A DNA stretch of 37,380 nt from an uncultured Negativibacillus sp. GTDB taxonomy: Bacteria; Bacillota; Clostridia; Oscillospirales; Ruminococcaceae. Position 1 is the stretch's first letter. Each line of letters starts with the position of its first letter. Below the pieces are notes generated by a model that was given only the letters and a program-made list of their open reading frames with translations, was not told the DNA's origin and searched no databases. The stretch covers positions 1 through 37,380 of the forward strand of contig NZ_CALXIN010000014.1 of the NCBI RefSeq assembly GCF_944388365.1, in the 5' to 3' direction. Positions 1-6,750 of this stretch are shown piece after piece. The translations under genes were made by a program, and so were the position numbers.

Positions 1-927
1 GCCGTCGCGCCCATCGTCCGCTTTGTCTTCACCATCGCCAAGCCCCTTGTCGCCCTTCTCTCGGTCAGCACCAACGCTATCTTAAAGCTGCTGCACATCG
101 ACCCAACCAGCCAGACAGAGCAGGTCACCGAAGAGGAAATCCGTATGATGGTTGACGTCGGCAACGAGGAAGGTTCGATCGAAAAAGACGAAGCTGATAT
201 GATCGACAATATCTTTGAGTTTGACGACATCACCGCTGAAGATGTTATGACCCATCGAACCGACGTAGCCGCTGTGGAAAACACCGCCACCGTCATGGAT
301 GTCATCCATCTGGCAATGGAAAAAGGCTTTTCCCGAATTCCGGTCTATGAAGAGGATATCGACAATATCATCGGTATTGTCTATGCCAAGGATATGCTGC
401 GCTGCATCAATGAAACCGCAGAGCAGATGGCTCATCAGCCAATCACTCCTTTCATCCGCAAAGCAATCTTTGTTCCGGAATCCAACCGCTGCGCTGATCT
501 GTTCAAAACCTTTAAGGAAAAGAAGATGCAGATGGCGATCGTCGTCGACGAATACGGCGGCACCTCCGGTATCGTCACCATGGAGGACCTTCTGGAATCG
601 ATCGTCGGCAACATGCAGGACGAATATGACCAGGAGGAAGAAGAGTACCAGAAAGTATCCGATCATGTCTTTATGCTCGACGGTTCCATGTCTCTGGAAG
701 ATGTCGAAGAGCTGCTGGGAACCAATGTGGGCCCTGAGGAGGACTATGACACCATCAGCGGACTGATTACCGACGTCCTTGACCGCATCCCGTCCAAGGA
801 CGAACATCCAACCGTCCGCATCGGTAACGTCGAATTTACCGTTCTTCTCACCGAGGAGCGCCGCATTGCCAAACTGCGCGCCGAGGTCCTGCCGGAAGAT
901 ACCGAAGACCCAGTGCAGGAAGACTAA
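1..927 (+). CDS. CNNM/CorC-HlyC family CBS-domain membrane protein, C-terminal part
   Basis: The reading frame is open from the first base, so the start lies outside the window; 308 residues are visible. The first ~30 residues are the end of the DUF21 membrane region, followed by the linker typical of the family (VTEEEIRMMVDVG, then EKDE...IDNIFEFDD). Two CBS domains follow at about residues 80-145 (DVMTHRTDV, FSRIPVYEE, IIGIVYAKDML) and 147-205 (MQMAIVVDEYGGTSGIVTME), then a CorC_HlyC domain at about 218-308 with an acidic end. Proteins of this family are inner-membrane, often annotated as hemolysin, and are thought to take part in Mg2+/Co2+ export; the haemolysin name is historical. The CBS pair is expected to bind adenine nucleotides. 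A strong terminator follows, so the gene ends its transcript. Confidence 0.92.
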   Translation, partial: AVAPIVRFVFTIAKPLVALLSVSTNAILKLLHIDPTSQTEQVTEEEIRMMVDVGNEEGSIEKDEADMIDNIFEFDDITAEDVMTHRTDVAAVENTATVMDVIHLAMEKGFSRIPVYEEDIDNIIGIVYAKDMLRCINETAEQMAHQPITPFIRKAIFVPESNRCADLFKTFKEKKMQMAIVVDEYGGTSGIVTMEDLLESIVGNMQDEYDQEEEEYQKVSDHVFMLDGSMSLEDVEELLGTNVGPEEDYDTISGLITDVLDRIPSKDEHPTVRIGNVEFTVLLTEERRIAKLRAEVLPEDTEDPVQED

Positions 928-957
928 TCATTTTTTCCATTTCTCTTATCCAACATC

Positions 958-996
958 AACGGTCACAGGATGTTTCCTGTGACCGTTCTCATTTTT
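958..996 (+). terminator. Rho-independent terminator after the CBS-domain gene
   Basis: A perfect 13-bp stem (958-970 with 975-987, core GGTCACAGGA) with a TGTT loop is followed by CTCATTTTT. It separates the CBS-domain gene from the YbaK-like gene. Confidence 0.85.
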
Positions 997-1012
997 AGCG
1001 AGGTGTTTTTCC

Positions 1013-1495
1013 ATGTCCGTTCAATCTGTGCGCGAATATCTCAAACCCTTTGGGCTCGATGAGGCAATCCGCGAATTTTCCGTCTCCAGCGCCACCGTGG
1101 AGCTGGCTGCTGCCGCTGTTGGCGTCGAACCAGCCCGCATCGCCAAAACTCTCTCCTTCTTCTTCCCACCCGAGGAACAGGGCTGCCTGCTGATTGTTGC
1201 CGCCGGCGATAAAAAAATCGACAACAAAGCCTTTAAAGCTCAGTTTGGCTTTAAGGCAAAGATGCTCCCGCACGGCCTTGCCCTCCAGCTCACCGGTCAT
1301 GCTGTCGGCGGCGTCTGTCCTTTTGCTCTCCCTGACCACGTCCATGTCTATCTCGACCGTTCCCTCTGTCGTTTTTCGACCGTCTTTCCTTCCGCCGGCA
1401 GTGCAAGCTCTGCTGTCGAGATGACACCCGACCAGCTCTTCCTCTCCAGCCACGCAGAGGGATGGATTGATGTGTGTAAATCTGTTTCCGAATAG
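1013..1495 (+). CDS. YbaK/EbsC-family aminoacyl-tRNA deacylase (prolyl-tRNA editing domain)
   Basis: 160 residues, the usual size of free-standing YbaK/ProX-type editing proteins, which hydrolyse mischarged tRNAs (for example Cys-tRNA(Pro)) in the cytoplasm. The N-terminal VREYLKPFG...REF, the central LIVAAGDKKIDNKAF segment carrying the family's conserved Lys, and the later GGVCPFALP and VYLDRSL segments match the fold in order. ATG 1013 is chosen because it opens the conserved N-terminus and has GCGAGG about 10 bases upstream. It lies just after a terminator, so it should have its own promoter, which I cannot point to with confidence. The exact substrate (Ala, Cys or another residue) cannot be told from sequence by eye. 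Confidence 0.88.
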   Translation: MSVQSVREYLKPFGLDEAIREFSVSSATVELAAAAVGVEPARIAKTLSFFFPPEEQGCLLIVAAGDKKIDNKAFKAQFGFKAKMLPHGLALQLTGHAVGGVCPFALPDHVHVYLDRSLCRFSTVFPSAGSASSAVEMTPDQLFLSSHAEGWIDVCKSVSE

Positions 1496-1500
1496 TCCCC

Positions 1501-1529
1501 TTGATTTTATACCATTTTTGTATTATAAT
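1501..1529 (+). promoter_or_regulatory. Sigma-A promoter of the DUF1858 gene
   Basis: TTGATT (1501-1506), 17-bp spacer, TATAAT (1524-1529). It gives the downstream 66-codon gene a dedicated strong promoter about 40 bases before the start codon. Confidence 0.8.
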
Positions 1530-1568
1530 AAGGACGACCTCAATTATCCACGAAAGGAGGACAACCCT

Positions 1569-1769
1569 ATGGCACTTACTGTAACCAAGGATACCGTCAT
1601 CGGCGAGGTTCTGGATTATGATTCCTCTCTGGCTGAGGTATTTTTCAGCGCAGGCATGCACTGTGTCGGCTGACCAGGCGCCCGCGGCGAAACTATTGAA
1701 GAAGCCGCTATGGTCCACGGTGTGGATTGGGCACCTATTGTTGCTGGGCTGAGAGCTCGCATTAACTAA
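1569..1769 (+). CDS. DUF1858 redox-disulfide protein with in-frame UGA, probable selenoprotein
   Basis: Read through one TGA at codon 35 (1671-1673), the frame gives a complete 66-residue DUF1858 protein (the small family also called hybrid-cluster-associated redox disulfide domain) ending in TAA. Up to the TGA: TIGEVL-like VIGEVLDYD, then SAGMHCVG; after it: PGARGETIEEAAMVHGVD, which is the conserved second half of the family. In ordinary members the motif is GMHCxGC; here the second Cys (CxxC) is replaced by the UGA, giving Cys32-x-x-Sec35. Expression signals are excellent: a TTGATT/TATAAT promoter and AAAGGAGG 8 bases before ATG 1569, with a terminator after. TGA serves as a normal stop elsewhere (for example 33492-33494), so general recoding is unlikely. 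Function is unknown; a thiol/selenol redox role is inferred. If the UGA were a real stop only a 34-residue stub would be made. A terminator isolates it from the sortase gene, which is convergent. Confidence 0.85.
1671..1715 (+). promoter_or_regulatory. SECIS-like hairpin at the in-frame UGA
   Basis: The bases starting inside the UGA can fold: GACCA (1672-1676) pairs with TGGTC (1711-1715), and GCGGC (1684-1688) pairs with GCCGC (1704-1708), leaving an asymmetric internal loop and a 15-base apical loop (1689-1703) that starts with G. The apical loop begins 16 bases after the UGA. Bacterial SECIS elements lie inside the coding region directly after the UGA, with the loop at about 16-37 bases and a G among its first bases, so position fits. 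The pairing was found by eye, not by energy calculation. Confidence 0.55.
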
Positions 1770-1779
1770 GGTTTGTTTG

Positions 1780-1827
1780 AAGATGAAAAAAAGGACTCAG
1801 CAAACGCTGAGTCCTTTTTTTCATCTT
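1780..1827. terminator. Bidirectional Rho-independent terminator
   Basis: A perfect stem of 22 bp (1780-1801 with 1806-1827; core AGGACTCAGC, loop AAAC) flanked by an A-run and a T-run works in both directions. It ends the DUF1858 transcript on plus and the pyk-sortase transcript on minus. Confidence 0.9.
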
Positions 1828-1839
1828 ATAAAGCGGCTG

Positions 1840-2727
1840 TCAGGAAAGCTCCACTTCTTTTTTGGCAGTATTTACGGTCAAAGAAGCGGTGTCCTGCAAT
1901 GACGTATCCTCATCCACCAGCTTTGCCATCACGACAAACCGCACATCGTCCCGCCGTCCATACTTGTACGAACAGGTGGATAAGGTCAGTATTTTGTCCT
2001 CTCCGTTGACCGGTACATCATAGACGTACTCGGAGCGCTGCTGTGCCTCGGTGATGATATTCATCAGCTGGGCATCGGAGATTTCACCCTCCTCCGGATT
2101 GCGGTAATCCTTGTTGATTCGGATGTAATCAAAATCGGTAGTGGTATAAAAAACGGCAAAAATCTGCCATACCATCTCACTGTAAGAAGCTTCCGATTCT
2201 GCACTGTCACCGTCATAGATGGAAAAATAAACATAGGGATGTTGCTTTGCAAATTCCTGATCGGTAAAATGGAACAGCTGAGAGAAGCGCTCTCCATCCA
2301 TATCATCGTCAAAATGGACATTGTGTCCATAGATAACCGTATTTTTGGAAAGATCCTCGCGGCTGTCAAAGTTGCATTCGTAGTCGGCAAAGTAGCATCC
2401 GGTCCAGCTGTACTGCTTCCACTCGTTCAGACGCTCATAATACTCGTTGTTGTCCGCCTGCACAACAGCGCCGTCAATTTCGGTGTCATCAATCTTCAGC
2501 CAACCGATAATATCCTCATTTTTCTCCCGAGCTTCTGCGATCTGCTGGCCAAACTGCACAACTTCCTGCTGGACCTGTTCAGTCTCCGACTCTTCCTGTG
2601 GCAGTTCCTGCTCCTCTTTGACCGGTTGCTGTTCTTCGGATTGTTCTTCCTCTCCGCAGCCGGCCATTGAAAACAACAGCATCACTGCCAGCATCAACGC
2701 CAGCGTCTTTTTCCACATCCTTGCCAT
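1840..2727 (-). CDS. Class B sortase with lipoprotein-like signal
   Basis: 295 residues. A Lys-containing hydrophobic signal (residues 5-23) ends in SMAGC, so Cys24 could be lipidated, although Met at -3 is not ideal; an acidic Glu/Gln-rich linker (25-70) follows. The sortase domain starts at DIIGWLKIDDTEID (72-85) and contains the class B pattern: NTVIYGHNV with catalytic His135, TLSTC with nucleophile Cys252, and Arg263 in DVRFVVM. Sortases are membrane-bound transpeptidases that cleave sorting signals and attach proteins to peptidoglycan or polymerise pili. ATG 2727 has AGGAG 6 bases upstream. It lies 46 bp downstream of pyk on the same strand and probably shares its transcript. No substrate with a sorting signal is visible in the window, so its target is unknown. 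Confidence 0.9.
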   Translation of the reverse strand: MARMWKKTLALMLAVMLLFSMAGCGEEEQSEEQQPVKEEQELPQEESETEQVQQEVVQFGQQIAEAREKNEDIIGWLKIDDTEIDGAVVQADNNEYYERLNEWKQYSWTGCYFADYECNFDSREDLSKNTVIYGHNVHFDDDMDGERFSQLFHFTDQEFAKQHPYVYFSIYDGDSAESEASYSEMVWQIFAVFYTTTDFDYIRINKDYRNPEEGEISDAQLMNIITEAQQRSEYVYDVPVNGEDKILTLSTCSYKYGRRDDVRFVVMAKLVDEDTSLQDTASLTVNTAKKEVELS

Positions 2728-2773
2728 AACAGGCTCCTTTCCAGCTCGCTTCTATCTTTCCATCAAGCCAGTG

Positions 2774-4525
2774 CTAGTTTTGGCTGACAACGTTGCAGAC
2801 AATTCCCTTTCCTGCATCCATCAGTACCGATGCTCCGTTGCGGATCACCTGTGTGCAGTCTTTTGCACCGACAATGACCGGAATATTCAGCGTCAGACCA
2901 ACCACTGCAGCATGGGAATTCTGTCCCGACTGCGAGGTAATGATGCCCGAAGCCTTCTTGAGAATCTCCAGCATCTCATTGTTGGTGTTGTCAATGACCA
3001 GAATGTCTCCATCCTGGAAGTTCTCCAGCGCTTCGCGCTCGCTCTTGGCTACACAAGCCTTGCCCTTTGTGCTTCCGTCACCGATGCCGGTTCCGTGCAG
3101 GATCACATCGCCCACTGTCTGTACTTTCAGCAGATTGGTTGTGCCAGGAACACCCAGCGGAACGCCGGCAGTGATTACCACCAGATCGCCGTCCTTGACC
3201 AGATTGCATTCCTCCGAACGGGCGATTGCATGTTTGAACAGATCGTCCTCGGTGCTCTGCTCCTCGCACAGTACCGGAACAACGCCCCAGGAGATGCACA
3301 GATGACGGTAGGTTGCCTCCTGTGTGGTGCATCCGATGATCGGCATCTGCGGACGATATTTGCTGATCATCCGTGCAGTCTGACCCGACTGGGTGACGGT
3401 GATGATCGCACTTGCCTGTAAATCATACGCTGCCGAACAGGTCGCATGGGAAATCGCATTGGTGATGTCGCGGTTGCACTCTCCGTCGTAATCGCGGAAA
3501 CGGCGGCGATAGTTGATGTCCTGCTCGGTGCGCTCTGCAATTCTTGCCATTGTTCTGACTGCCTCTACCGGATATTTTCCGGCAGCAGTCTCACCGGAAA
3601 GCATGATAACACTGGTGCCGTCATAGACTGCGTTGGCAACGTCGGTCGCCTCTGCTCTGGTCGGGCGCGGATGGTTCATCATGCTGTCCAGCATCTGGGT
3701 CGCTGTAATAACATATTTACCGCTGTTGTATACACGGTGAATAATCATCTTCTGGATAACCGGAACATCTTCCATCGGAATCTCTACGCCCATGTCTCCG
3801 CGGGCGATCATGATGCCGTCGGAAACGCGCAGGATTTCGTCGATGTTGTTGACACCCTGGGAATTTTCAATCTTGGCAATAATCTTGATGGTGTCGCAGC
3901 CATTTTTCTCCAGCAGCGAACGAATCTGCAGAATATCGTTTGCACAGCGGGTAAAGGAAGCTGCAATAAAGTCAAATCCTGCTTTGATTCCAAATTCAAT
4001 ATCGTCAATATCTTTCTGGCTCAGATATGGCATCGACAGATCCACGTTTGGAACGTTGACACCTTTTTTATCCGAGATTTTGCCGCCGTTGATAACGGTA
4101 CAGCTAATATCGGTTTCCGAAACCTTGTCTACACGCAGCTCGATCAAGCCGTCGTCAATCAGGATGGTGTCTCCCTCTTTAACATCCTTTGGCAGGTCCT
4201 TAAAGGTGATGGATGCACGATGTGCATTGCCGATAGTCTCCTCGGTGGTCAGTACAAAACAATCGCCGTCCTCCAAATAGGCGACGCCGCCTTCCAGCTT
4301 GCCCAAACGAATCTCAGGGCCTTTGGTATCCAGCAAAGTTGCCAGCGGAACCTTCATCTCGCTGCGCAGCTTTTTAATCAGGTCCAGTCTCTTCTGGTGT
4401 TCCTCATGGGAACCATGGGAAAAGTTAAAGCGAGCCACATTCATACCCGCTTTGATCATCTCTCTCAAGATCTCCTCCGATTCGCTGGCTGGGCCAAGCG
4501 TGCAGATAATCTTGGTCTTTCTCAT
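2774..4525 (-). CDS. pyk: Pyruvate kinase with C-terminal PEP-utiliser domain
   Basis: 583 residues. It makes pyruvate and ATP from phosphoenolpyruvate and ADP, the last step of glycolysis. N-terminal MRKTKIICTLGPAS, Arg32 in NVARFNFSHG, DTKGPEIR (66-73), KIEN around 218-221 and ARGDMGVEIP (241-250) form the active site and cation-binding region; TATQMLDSM and the allosteric domain follow. The final ~57 residues (527-583) are a PEP-utiliser mobile domain (SGQNSHAAVVG) as found in Geobacillus-type enzymes, which accounts for the length above the usual 470-480. ATG 4525 is preferred over the in-frame GTG at 4534, because AGGAG lies 10 bases before the ATG but only 1 base before the GTG. Sortase follows on the same strand. 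Confidence 0.97.
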   Translation of the reverse strand: MRKTKIICTLGPASESEEILREMIKAGMNVARFNFSHGSHEEHQKRLDLIKKLRSEMKVPLATLLDTKGPEIRLGKLEGGVAYLEDGDCFVLTTEETIGNAHRASITFKDLPKDVKEGDTILIDDGLIELRVDKVSETDISCTVINGGKISDKKGVNVPNVDLSMPYLSQKDIDDIEFGIKAGFDFIAASFTRCANDILQIRSLLEKNGCDTIKIIAKIENSQGVNNIDEILRVSDGIMIARGDMGVEIPMEDVPVIQKMIIHRVYNSGKYVITATQMLDSMMNHPRPTRAEATDVANAVYDGTSVIMLSGETAAGKYPVEAVRTMARIAERTEQDINYRRRFRDYDGECNRDITNAISHATCSAAYDLQASAIITVTQSGQTARMISKYRPQMPIIGCTTQEATYRHLCISWGVVPVLCEEQSTEDDLFKHAIARSEECNLVKDGDLVVITAGVPLGVPGTTNLLKVQTVGDVILHGTGIGDGSTKGKACVAKSEREALENFQDGDILVIDNTNNEMLEILKKASGIITSQSGQNSHAAVVGLTLNIPVIVGAKDCTQVIRNGASVLMDAGKGIVCNVVSQN

Positions 4526-4596
4526 ACGGCACACACTCCTTATGAATCGTTCTTTTTTATTACACAGTATCAGTCATTCTTCTATCTGACTCTTAC

Positions 4597-4625
4597 ACTA
4601 TATCCTACCTGCCGTTCAAAATCAA
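4597..4625 (-). promoter_or_regulatory. pyk promoter
   Basis: On the minus strand TTGATT (4620-4625), 17-bp spacer, TATAGT (4597-4602), about 70 bases before the pyk start. The rest of the 281-base gap 4526-4806 is AT-rich and holds only this and the htrA terminator. Confidence 0.75.
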
Positions 4626-4743
4626 TCATTCGCAAAAAATATTTACTACTTTTCCCAAGATTGTACAGATTTTTTACCAGAGTTAAACTAATTTTTGGAT
4701 ACAGAATGCAAGAAACTTTTTTTGTTCCTGCAAGACTTTTGTC

Positions 4744-4783
4744 AAAAAAAAGACACCGCTGCCATCTGCACGGTGTCCTTTTT
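4744..4783 (-). terminator. Rho-independent terminator after htrA
   Basis: GACACCG (4752-4758) pairs with CGGTGTC (4771-4777), with extra TGC/GCA pairing inside. On the minus strand it is followed by seven or more T. It lies just after the htrA stop codon. Confidence 0.85.
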
Positions 4784-4806
4784 CAATGCAATTCACTGCA
4801 AAACTA

Positions 4807-6576
4807 CTAGTTCAGTCCCCAGACGCTTCCCTGATTGTTCTGGCTATTCTGGCTGTTTTGGGTATTCTGCTGTGCTGCGGTGTCGGTTGTTTCGGTCGGA
4901 GCTCCCTCTTCACCCAGCTCCAGCTGCAAGGTTATTTCCTGATCCTGACCGAAGCTCTGTCTGCTTTGTCTGAATACTGTCAAAGTAATTGTGTCACCTG
5001 GCTTGTGTTCCTGCAGAATTCCGGTCAGTGTTCCGGAGGAGTCGATGCTCTGACCATCAATCGCAGTGATGATGTCGCCCGCTACCAGACCAGCTTTTGC
5101 TGCCGGCGAGTTCTCGGTTACCGATACAACACCTGCGCCAACCTGATAACCGTACATCTGTGCGGTTGTCTGGTCGATCATCTTCATGGTAATGCCCATC
5201 CAAACTCTGCCTCTGACATATCCATACTGAATCAGGTCGTTGATGATTGGCTGAGCCTCGTTAATCGAAATTGCAAAGCCGATACCTTCATATTCGGTTG
5301 CTGCAATCTTCTGGGAATTGATGCCGACGACCTGACCGTAGGTGTTGACCAGTGCGCCGCCGGAGTTACCAGGGTTGATCGCTGCATCGGTCTGGATGCA
5401 GTCAACGGTGTTGCCGGTGGTGGTGGTGATGGAACGATTCAGCGCGGAAACATAACCAACGGTCACACTTCCTGCCAGTTCCAGACCGCCAGGGTTGCCG
5501 ACGGTGATGACCTGCTCACCGATTTCCAGCTGATCGGAGTTTCCGAACTCTGCCGGAGTCAGACCGGTTGCTTCGATCTTCAAAACAGCAAGGTCGGTCT
5601 TTTCATCCGAACCTACCAGTGTTGCATTGTACTCGGTGGTGTCGGAAAGAACAACTTTGATGCTGGTTGCACCTTCTACTACATGTGCATTGGTAATAAT
5701 ATAACCATCCTGGGTGGCAATGATGCCCGAGCCCTGGCTCTGCTCGCCGCCAAAGATGCTCTGCTGGCTTTGAATGTAAGCTACAATACCAACTGCGGAA
5801 GGCATTACCTTCTCTGCACGTTCGGTGATGGTCAGCTCACCCTCCTGCAGGTTTGCCGAGGCACTGCTGGAACCTCCTGCCGGTTTGTCGTTGAGGGTCA
5901 GCTGCTCTGTCGTGCTGTTCTGCGCATCTTCAACCTCTGCACTTTCCGATTCAACCACTGTGTTGTTGCCGGAAACCAGCGCATAGGTTCCGTAACCTGC
6001 CAGAGAAACAACACCTGCGCACAAAATACCACACATGATGATGGCAAATACCCGCAGGCCTTTGTTTTTCTTTGCCTTTGGAGTGTGCTTTGGTTTTTCC
6101 TGCTTGTAATCCTCATAGTTCCACTTGTAGCTTTCGCTGGTCTTTGGATCGCCGGTCGGCTGTGCCTCATATGGATTATGTCCATTCTCCTGAGCGCCAT
6201 AGCTGTATCGGCTGCTGTATGCGGATTTATTATCCTCGCTGCGCGGACCGGAACGATACCATCCATCCTGATCCGGCTGCTTGGATGTTTCATTGGCATG
6301 CGCATGTTCGTGGTGGAAAAATCCGCCTTCCTTCTTTTCCTGCTCCTGTTCTCCTGTAGCATTCTTGCTGGAGAATACCCAGCCGCTGCTCTGACTTTCT
6401 TGGCTGGTCTGATTTTCCGTTGCCTGCGCATTGTTTTCCTGTGCCTGATTTTCCGTTGCCTGCGCATTGTTTTCCTGCGCATTATTTTCATTGGAACTTA
6501 CGTTCGGATCTTGTTCTTTACCGGACTGATTTGCTTCCGGTTCCAATCCGTTATTGTTCATTTTCTTTTCATCCAT
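4807..6576 (-). CDS. htrA: HtrA/DegP-like membrane-anchored serine protease with PDZ domain
   Basis: 589 residues. A long, hydrophilic, probably cytoplasmic N-terminus (1-172) contains a repeated Asn/Gln/Glu-rich segment (NNAQATENQAQE) and a His-rich patch. One membrane helix (about 174-201) is followed by an extracellular trypsin-like domain with His298 (TNAHVVEG), Asp328 (EKTDLAVLK) and Ser405 (NPGNSGGAL), then a PDZ domain (about 456-553: SPAAKAGLVAGDIITAIDG) and a low-complexity Gln/Asn tail. Such proteases degrade misfolded exported proteins at the cell surface. ATG 6576 is chosen over an upstream in-frame ATG at 6600 because AGGGAGG sits 9 bases before it. It lies downstream of a kinase/regulator pair on the same strand, as in other Bacillota where stress systems control htrA, and has its own -10 with an inverted repeat (6654-6705). 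Confidence 0.95.
   Translation of the reverse strand: MDEKKMNNNGLEPEANQSGKEQDPNVSSNENNAQENNAQATENQAQENNAQATENQTSQESQSSGWVFSSKNATGEQEQEKKEGGFFHHEHAHANETSKQPDQDGWYRSGPRSEDNKSAYSSRYSYGAQENGHNPYEAQPTGDPKTSESYKWNYEDYKQEKPKHTPKAKKNKGLRVFAIIMCGILCAGVVSLAGYGTYALVSGNNTVVESESAEVEDAQNSTTEQLTLNDKPAGGSSSASANLQEGELTITERAEKVMPSAVGIVAYIQSQQSIFGGEQSQGSGIIATQDGYIITNAHVVEGATSIKVVLSDTTEYNATLVGSDEKTDLAVLKIEATGLTPAEFGNSDQLEIGEQVITVGNPGGLELAGSVTVGYVSALNRSITTTTGNTVDCIQTDAAINPGNSGGALVNTYGQVVGINSQKIAATEYEGIGFAISINEAQPIINDLIQYGYVRGRVWMGITMKMIDQTTAQMYGYQVGAGVVSVTENSPAAKAGLVAGDIITAIDGQSIDSSGTLTGILQEHKPGDTITLTVFRQSRQSFGQDQEITLQLELGEEGAPTETTDTAAQQNTQNSQNSQNNQGSVWGLN
6411..6482 (-). repeat. 36-bp tandem repeat inside htrA
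   Basis: Two copies of a 36-bp unit (6411-6446 and 6447-6482, differing only near the end) encode a 12-residue Asn/Gln/Glu-rich repeat in the N-terminal tail of HtrA. A shorter degenerate copy follows toward 6490. In-frame period, so copy number could vary without breaking the gene. Confidence 0.8.
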
Positions 6577-6592
6577 ATCTGAAAACCTCCCT

Positions 6593-6625
6593 GTGTCCAC
6601 CAGTGATACACCTCATATCGGACAC
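6593..6625 (-). promoter_or_regulatory. 5' UTR hairpin before the htrA ribosome site
   Basis: On the minus strand GTGTCC pairs with GGACAC (6620-6625 with 6593-6598), and inside it GATA pairs with TATC (6616-6619 with 6605-6608). The stem ends directly before AGGGAGG, so it may affect access to the ribosome site. Function is inferred only. Confidence 0.35.
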
Positions 6626-6653
6626 CTTGTTGTTTTGTTCTATTACATTGATT

Positions 6654-6705
6654 ATTATATCTGCAATTTATGAAAATAAATGAAACAAGACTTAAACTGT
6701 TTCAT
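6654..6705 (-). promoter_or_regulatory. htrA promoter with perfect inverted repeat over the -35 region
   Basis: A TATAAT -10 on the minus strand (6654-6659) has a poor -35 (CATTTA at 17-bp spacing). The inverted repeat ATGAAACA-N10-TGTTTCAT (6680-6705) overlaps the -35 edge and continues upstream, the position of an activator site. The response regulator encoded at 8330-9022 is the obvious candidate to bind it. The rest of the gap 6577-6750 shows nothing else. Confidence 0.5.
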
Positions 6706-6750
6706 ACTTTTTTCTACTAAAATAATGAACAAATTTCCAACATTTTTCCG

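Noticed and set aside
1569..1673. The DUF1858 gene as a nonsense-mutated pseudogene
   Set aside because: The only lesion is a TGA at a redox Cys position, the rest of the frame is conserved to a TAA, and promoter, ribosome site and terminator are all intact. Selenocysteine explains it better, although the sel genes cannot be checked here.
3446..4810. Long plus-strand open frame (454 codons) opposite pyk
   Set aside because: It is the antisense shadow of pyk; no family features, no ribosome site, and the minus-strand protein is complete.
4786..6582. Long plus-strand open frame (598 codons) opposite htrA
   Set aside because: Shadow of htrA caused by codon bias; Cys-rich, repetitive translation without any domain.
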